Part shown: positions 62,701 to 64,000 of the stretch, piece after piece
Position numbering within the stretch: position 1 is the stretch's first letter
Layout: each line of letters starts with the position of its first letter
From: Rubripirellula amarantea
GTDB taxonomy: Bacteria; Planctomycetota; Planctomycetia; Pirellulales; Pirellulaceae
Length of the DNA: 64,000 nucleotides
NCBI RefSeq assembly: GCF_007859865.1
Contig: NZ_SJPI01000001.1
Coordinates: 1,240,001-1,304,000 of the forward strand
Direction: 5' to 3'
Position numbers and translations under genes: made by a program
Notes under the pieces: generated by a model
Told to the model about the DNA's origin: nothing
The model's database searches: none
The model's input: only the letters and a program-made list of their open reading frames with translations

Positions 62701-62926
62701 GGGAATCACCTTCATCACGATCGAAGACGAAACCGGATCGATCAACCTTGTTATGTTTGCCGCGGTTTGGAAACGGTTTTTCCGCATTGCTCGTACGAGC
62801 AATGCATGGCTAGTCGATGGTAAACTCGAAAACCGCCAAGGCGTGATTCATGTGATCGTGGGACGGATCGCCGACATGACTTCCGAAGTCGAAGGCCTGA
62901 CACTGAAGAGCCGCGACTTTCACTAA
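59783..62926 (+). CDS. dnaE2: Error-prone DNA polymerase III alpha subunit
   Basis: 1047 residues from ATG 59783, the DnaE2 length (shorter than replicative DnaE). The PHP domain begins YVELHCKSNFSFLEGASHPD and has lost several metal His residues. The polymerase core has LCQGRGSAANSAVCYCLG and EAPDIDVDFEHQRREEVLQ with catalytic Asp residues. The helix-hairpin-helix region and C-terminal OB fold (RVAGLVLMRQRPGTAKGITF) follow. DnaE2 carries out mutagenic lesion bypass, usually with ImuA and ImuB. Neither is encoded in the surrounding window, which is unusual since imuA-imuB-dnaE2 is a common operon. Confidence 0.95.
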   Translation: MRYVELHCKSNFSFLEGASHPDELVERAARLGYEGLALTDRESVAGVVRGLAPAKESGLQYIVGTEIHPTDAPPMVLWPTDRAAYGRMCRLISRGRLRAEKGQCELRWADVVEMNDGIIAGLVPPMPGPRRMSRISDTTSRPIRPASLSRFLRTKFRDVFGDRGYLMCELHLGVDDQLAIERLRRLSVSNDVPLVAAGNVHYHTASRMLLHDTVTAIRRGQTIGGVHEARFTNSQRHLRSLEEIAECYRDVPHAIARTLEIAARCDFTLDQLRYEYPEEIAPPGMTLIEHLRRLTWEGAKQRWPGGVPEKVLDQIRHEMRLIEELHYEAYFLTVWDIVRFARERSILCQGRGSAANSAVCYCLGVTNVDPSQTDLLFERFVSKERAEAPDIDVDFEHQRREEVLQYLYEKYGRDRAGMTAVVTTYRTKSAVREVGKVLGINADCIDTIAKVGSDAGEMPDRCRASGLDPESALGQRFVYLVSTLKGFPRHLSQHVGGMVMTAGSLCELCPVENASMEGRTVIQWNKDDLDELGILKVDVLALGMLSAIRRCLALVKTHHGNALSLSTIPQDDQPTYDMICRADTLGVFQIESRAQMSMLPRLRPRCFYDLVIEVSIVRPGPIQGNMVHPFLKARENPSAVSYPNEAIRGVLEKTLGVPIFQEQAMRLAVVAAGFTPGEADQLRRAMAAWRRPGVIDNFRIKLIEGMASRGLRGEFAEQVFNQIRGFGEYGFPESHAASFALLVYASCYLKRHYPAAFCAALLNSQPMGFYAPAQLVDDAKKHGVRIRGVDVNHSHAEATLEPDPDSKQPAVRLGLSSIRGLPRLAAQGIVDERTARGAFTSMEEMARRCRMGKSVLAILADADALGSLAGDRRAAVWQSLGREEDPNSQPLFGDDLDDEVIPNELLPMTPLEEVHADYEMTGLSLKAHPISFVREELDAQRCVKAAELAGLRDGRHVRVAGLVLMRQRPGTAKGITFITIEDETGSINLVMFAAVWKRFFRIARTSNAWLVDGKLENRQGVIHVIVGRIADMTSEVEGLTLKSRDFH

Positions 62927-62983
62927 TGAACAACAGTGTCGCGGCTAGGGTCCCGCCGGACGATGGGCTCAATGACTTCAAAC

Positions 62984-63748
62984 TTAGTTCGAAGACTCGG
63001 CAATGATCAGTTCACGATACGGTTGAACCAAATTGACGTGCCATTGCCCCTGGTCATTCGAGTCGACCAAGTAGTGCATGAAGAACTGCAACTGCTTACC
63101 GTCCTCCTGGTTTTTAAAAACGATCTCGGCCTTATCCGTTCCAAATTGGTGATACACACGCACGGGACGATCGAGTACCCATTGAGCATCCGGCCCGTAA
63201 CTCTTGATTAGATTCATCGCCTCGTTGTTCTCATAGAACTCCACCTGTCGATCATCATCTCCTTCGACGTAGTAGTCACGCAGCGGCATCGTTGGAGCAA
63301 ACCGATTGTTGTACGACTTGTGCAACTCCATCACGATCTCTTTCTGGTCTTCCATGACAAGGTTCATGAATTGGCGTGCAAAGTACTCTGCCTGATTGCC
63401 CAGTGTTCGCGTCTTGAGAACCGGAAGCAAAACGCCGCAGATTCCAAACGCGACACCAAGCAGGATGCCAAACTTCGCGGGCAAGATACCACTGACCTTG
63501 CTGGCGGCTGGTCGCAAAGCGAATGCACCAAAGGCGATCGCGAGAACTGCAACTGCGACACCGCCGATTCCCACCAACGATACGGCGCTAAAGATCCCCA
63601 GGACCGCACTGACGTAGCCGGAAAAGCGTAGCGGTTCGCCGAGTTCATCCTCCTCAAAACCAGTTTCGGCACCCAGGCCGCCCAATTCGGTCATGGCGAG
63701 GTCAGAAAACGAAGATTTCTCGGGCATGATGAATGCAGAATGAGACAT
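62984..63748 (-). CDS. Membrane protein of unknown function (DUF4190-like helices)
   Basis: 254 residues. After a 40-residue acidic N-terminus (TELGGLGAETGFEEDELGEP) there are two to three hydrophobic helices at about 45-120, arranged like DUF4190 proteins (GYVSAVLGIFSAVSLVGIGG, then FGILLGVAFGICGVLLPVL). A 130-residue soluble domain follows (EYFARQFMNLVMEDQKEIVM, VLDRPVRVYHQFGT, LQFFMHYLVDSNDQGQWHVN), possibly with an NTF2-like fold. It converges on dnaE2 with a 57-nt gap. A later in-frame ATG at 63727 is an alternative start. Confidence 0.7.
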   Translation of the reverse strand: MSHSAFIMPEKSSFSDLAMTELGGLGAETGFEEDELGEPLRFSGYVSAVLGIFSAVSLVGIGGVAVAVLAIAFGAFALRPAASKVSGILPAKFGILLGVAFGICGVLLPVLKTRTLGNQAEYFARQFMNLVMEDQKEIVMELHKSYNNRFAPTMPLRDYYVEGDDDRQVEFYENNEAMNLIKSYGPDAQWVLDRPVRVYHQFGTDKAEIVFKNQEDGKQLQFFMHYLVDSNDQGQWHVNLVQPYRELIIAESSN

Positions 63749-64000
63749 GAGGGCGTAAAAATAGCGTGCCTAGCGTTCAAGCAGGCGGATTCGCTTTGAT
63801 ACGCAGCGAAGTCCAAGATGGTTTGCTTGAGGATTTTGGCGTCTTCCTGGTAAGGAAAACCACAATAACTCACGCGAGAACCGCTCGACTGCTATGCCGC
63901 TCGAGAGTTCTCGAGCCCTGATGGACCAGCAAGATTCGACTGCAAACTTTGCTGGACCCATCGAGCCGCATTATCGGTGGCGCCGGGTCTAGCGTATTGA
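63749..64000. other. Intergenic end of window with a 16-bp palindrome
   Basis: CTCGAGA-GT-TCTCGAG at 63900-63915 is a 7-bp perfect inverted repeat with a 2-nt spacer, about 150 bp upstream of the leftward membrane protein gene; it could be an operator. A leftward frame open at the window edge and ending at 63892 could be the tail of another gene, but 35 codons are too few to call. Confidence 0.35.

Noticed and set aside
63892-63999. Leftward frame open at the right window edge
   Set aside because: It may be the end of a gene beyond the window, but 35 codons without a motif cannot support a call.

Overview
The window is about 64 kb of bacterial chromosome. It looks like a planctomycete of the Pirellulales (Rhodopirellula-like). 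The evidence is the moderate GC content, mostly weak Shine-Dalgarno sites, frequent GTG and TTG starts, and many families common in that order: large coiled-coil membrane proteins, Tat-exported beta-propellers, DUF900 hydrolases and TPR/multi-membrane proteins. No transposase, integrase, CRISPR array or plasmid gene is visible. The assignment is by gene style only, without an rRNA gene.

Layout. 1-909 is the 3'-truncated part of a leftward squalene-cyclase-like repeat protein. A tRNA-Phe and an intrinsic terminator precede an NSS sodium symporter and a 36-residue membrane peptide that looks like its small subunit. Next come an alkaline-phosphatase-fold hydrolase, Dus, an ABC-F ATPase, 2-oxoglutarate dehydrogenase E1 and a coiled-coil membrane protein. 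12.8-20.8 kb holds a DCC protein, PurQ, a DUF2314-ankyrin protein, an operon of a TniB-like ATPase with a membrane-spanning arrestin-like protein, a VTT/PH pair, a methyltransferase and a Tat propeller. 20.9-35.5 kb carries an EamA permease, a PP2C phosphatase, a lipoprotein alpha/beta hydrolase, an amine-oxidase-like flavoprotein, a TPR membrane protein, a methyltransferase, CorA, a large MscS channel, a secreted coiled-coil protein and a sialate-acetylesterase-like protein. YifB/ComM follows.

37.4-52.0 kb is a purine catabolism island. Adenine deaminase and guanine deaminase bracket it. A leftward xdhA-xdhB-xdhC operon makes urate. A rightward run carries urate through 5-hydroxyisourate, OHCU, allantoin, allantoate and ureidoglycine to ureidoglycolate (allC, allE, uricase, an allantoinase-OHCU decarboxylase fusion, uraH). 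The run then ends not with ureidoglycolate lyase or AllD but with a ketol-acid reductoisomerase (KARI) homologue that has lost key catalytic residues, followed by an M20 hydrolase resembling YgeY. These two are the best candidates for an undescribed ending of the ureide pathway.

52.4-63.7 kb holds a putative outer-membrane protein, a double-thioredoxin protein, an SRAP peptidase, TrkH, an NfeD-type membrane protease, a TM2 protein, the error-prone polymerase DnaE2 and a small membrane protein. The 482-bp gap between the SRAP gene and trkH contains an orphan leftward intrinsic terminator and a compact three-helix fold, so it may encode a structured RNA.

Functions are inferred from motifs and family resemblance read by eye. 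No similarity search, RNA folding or structure prediction was run.
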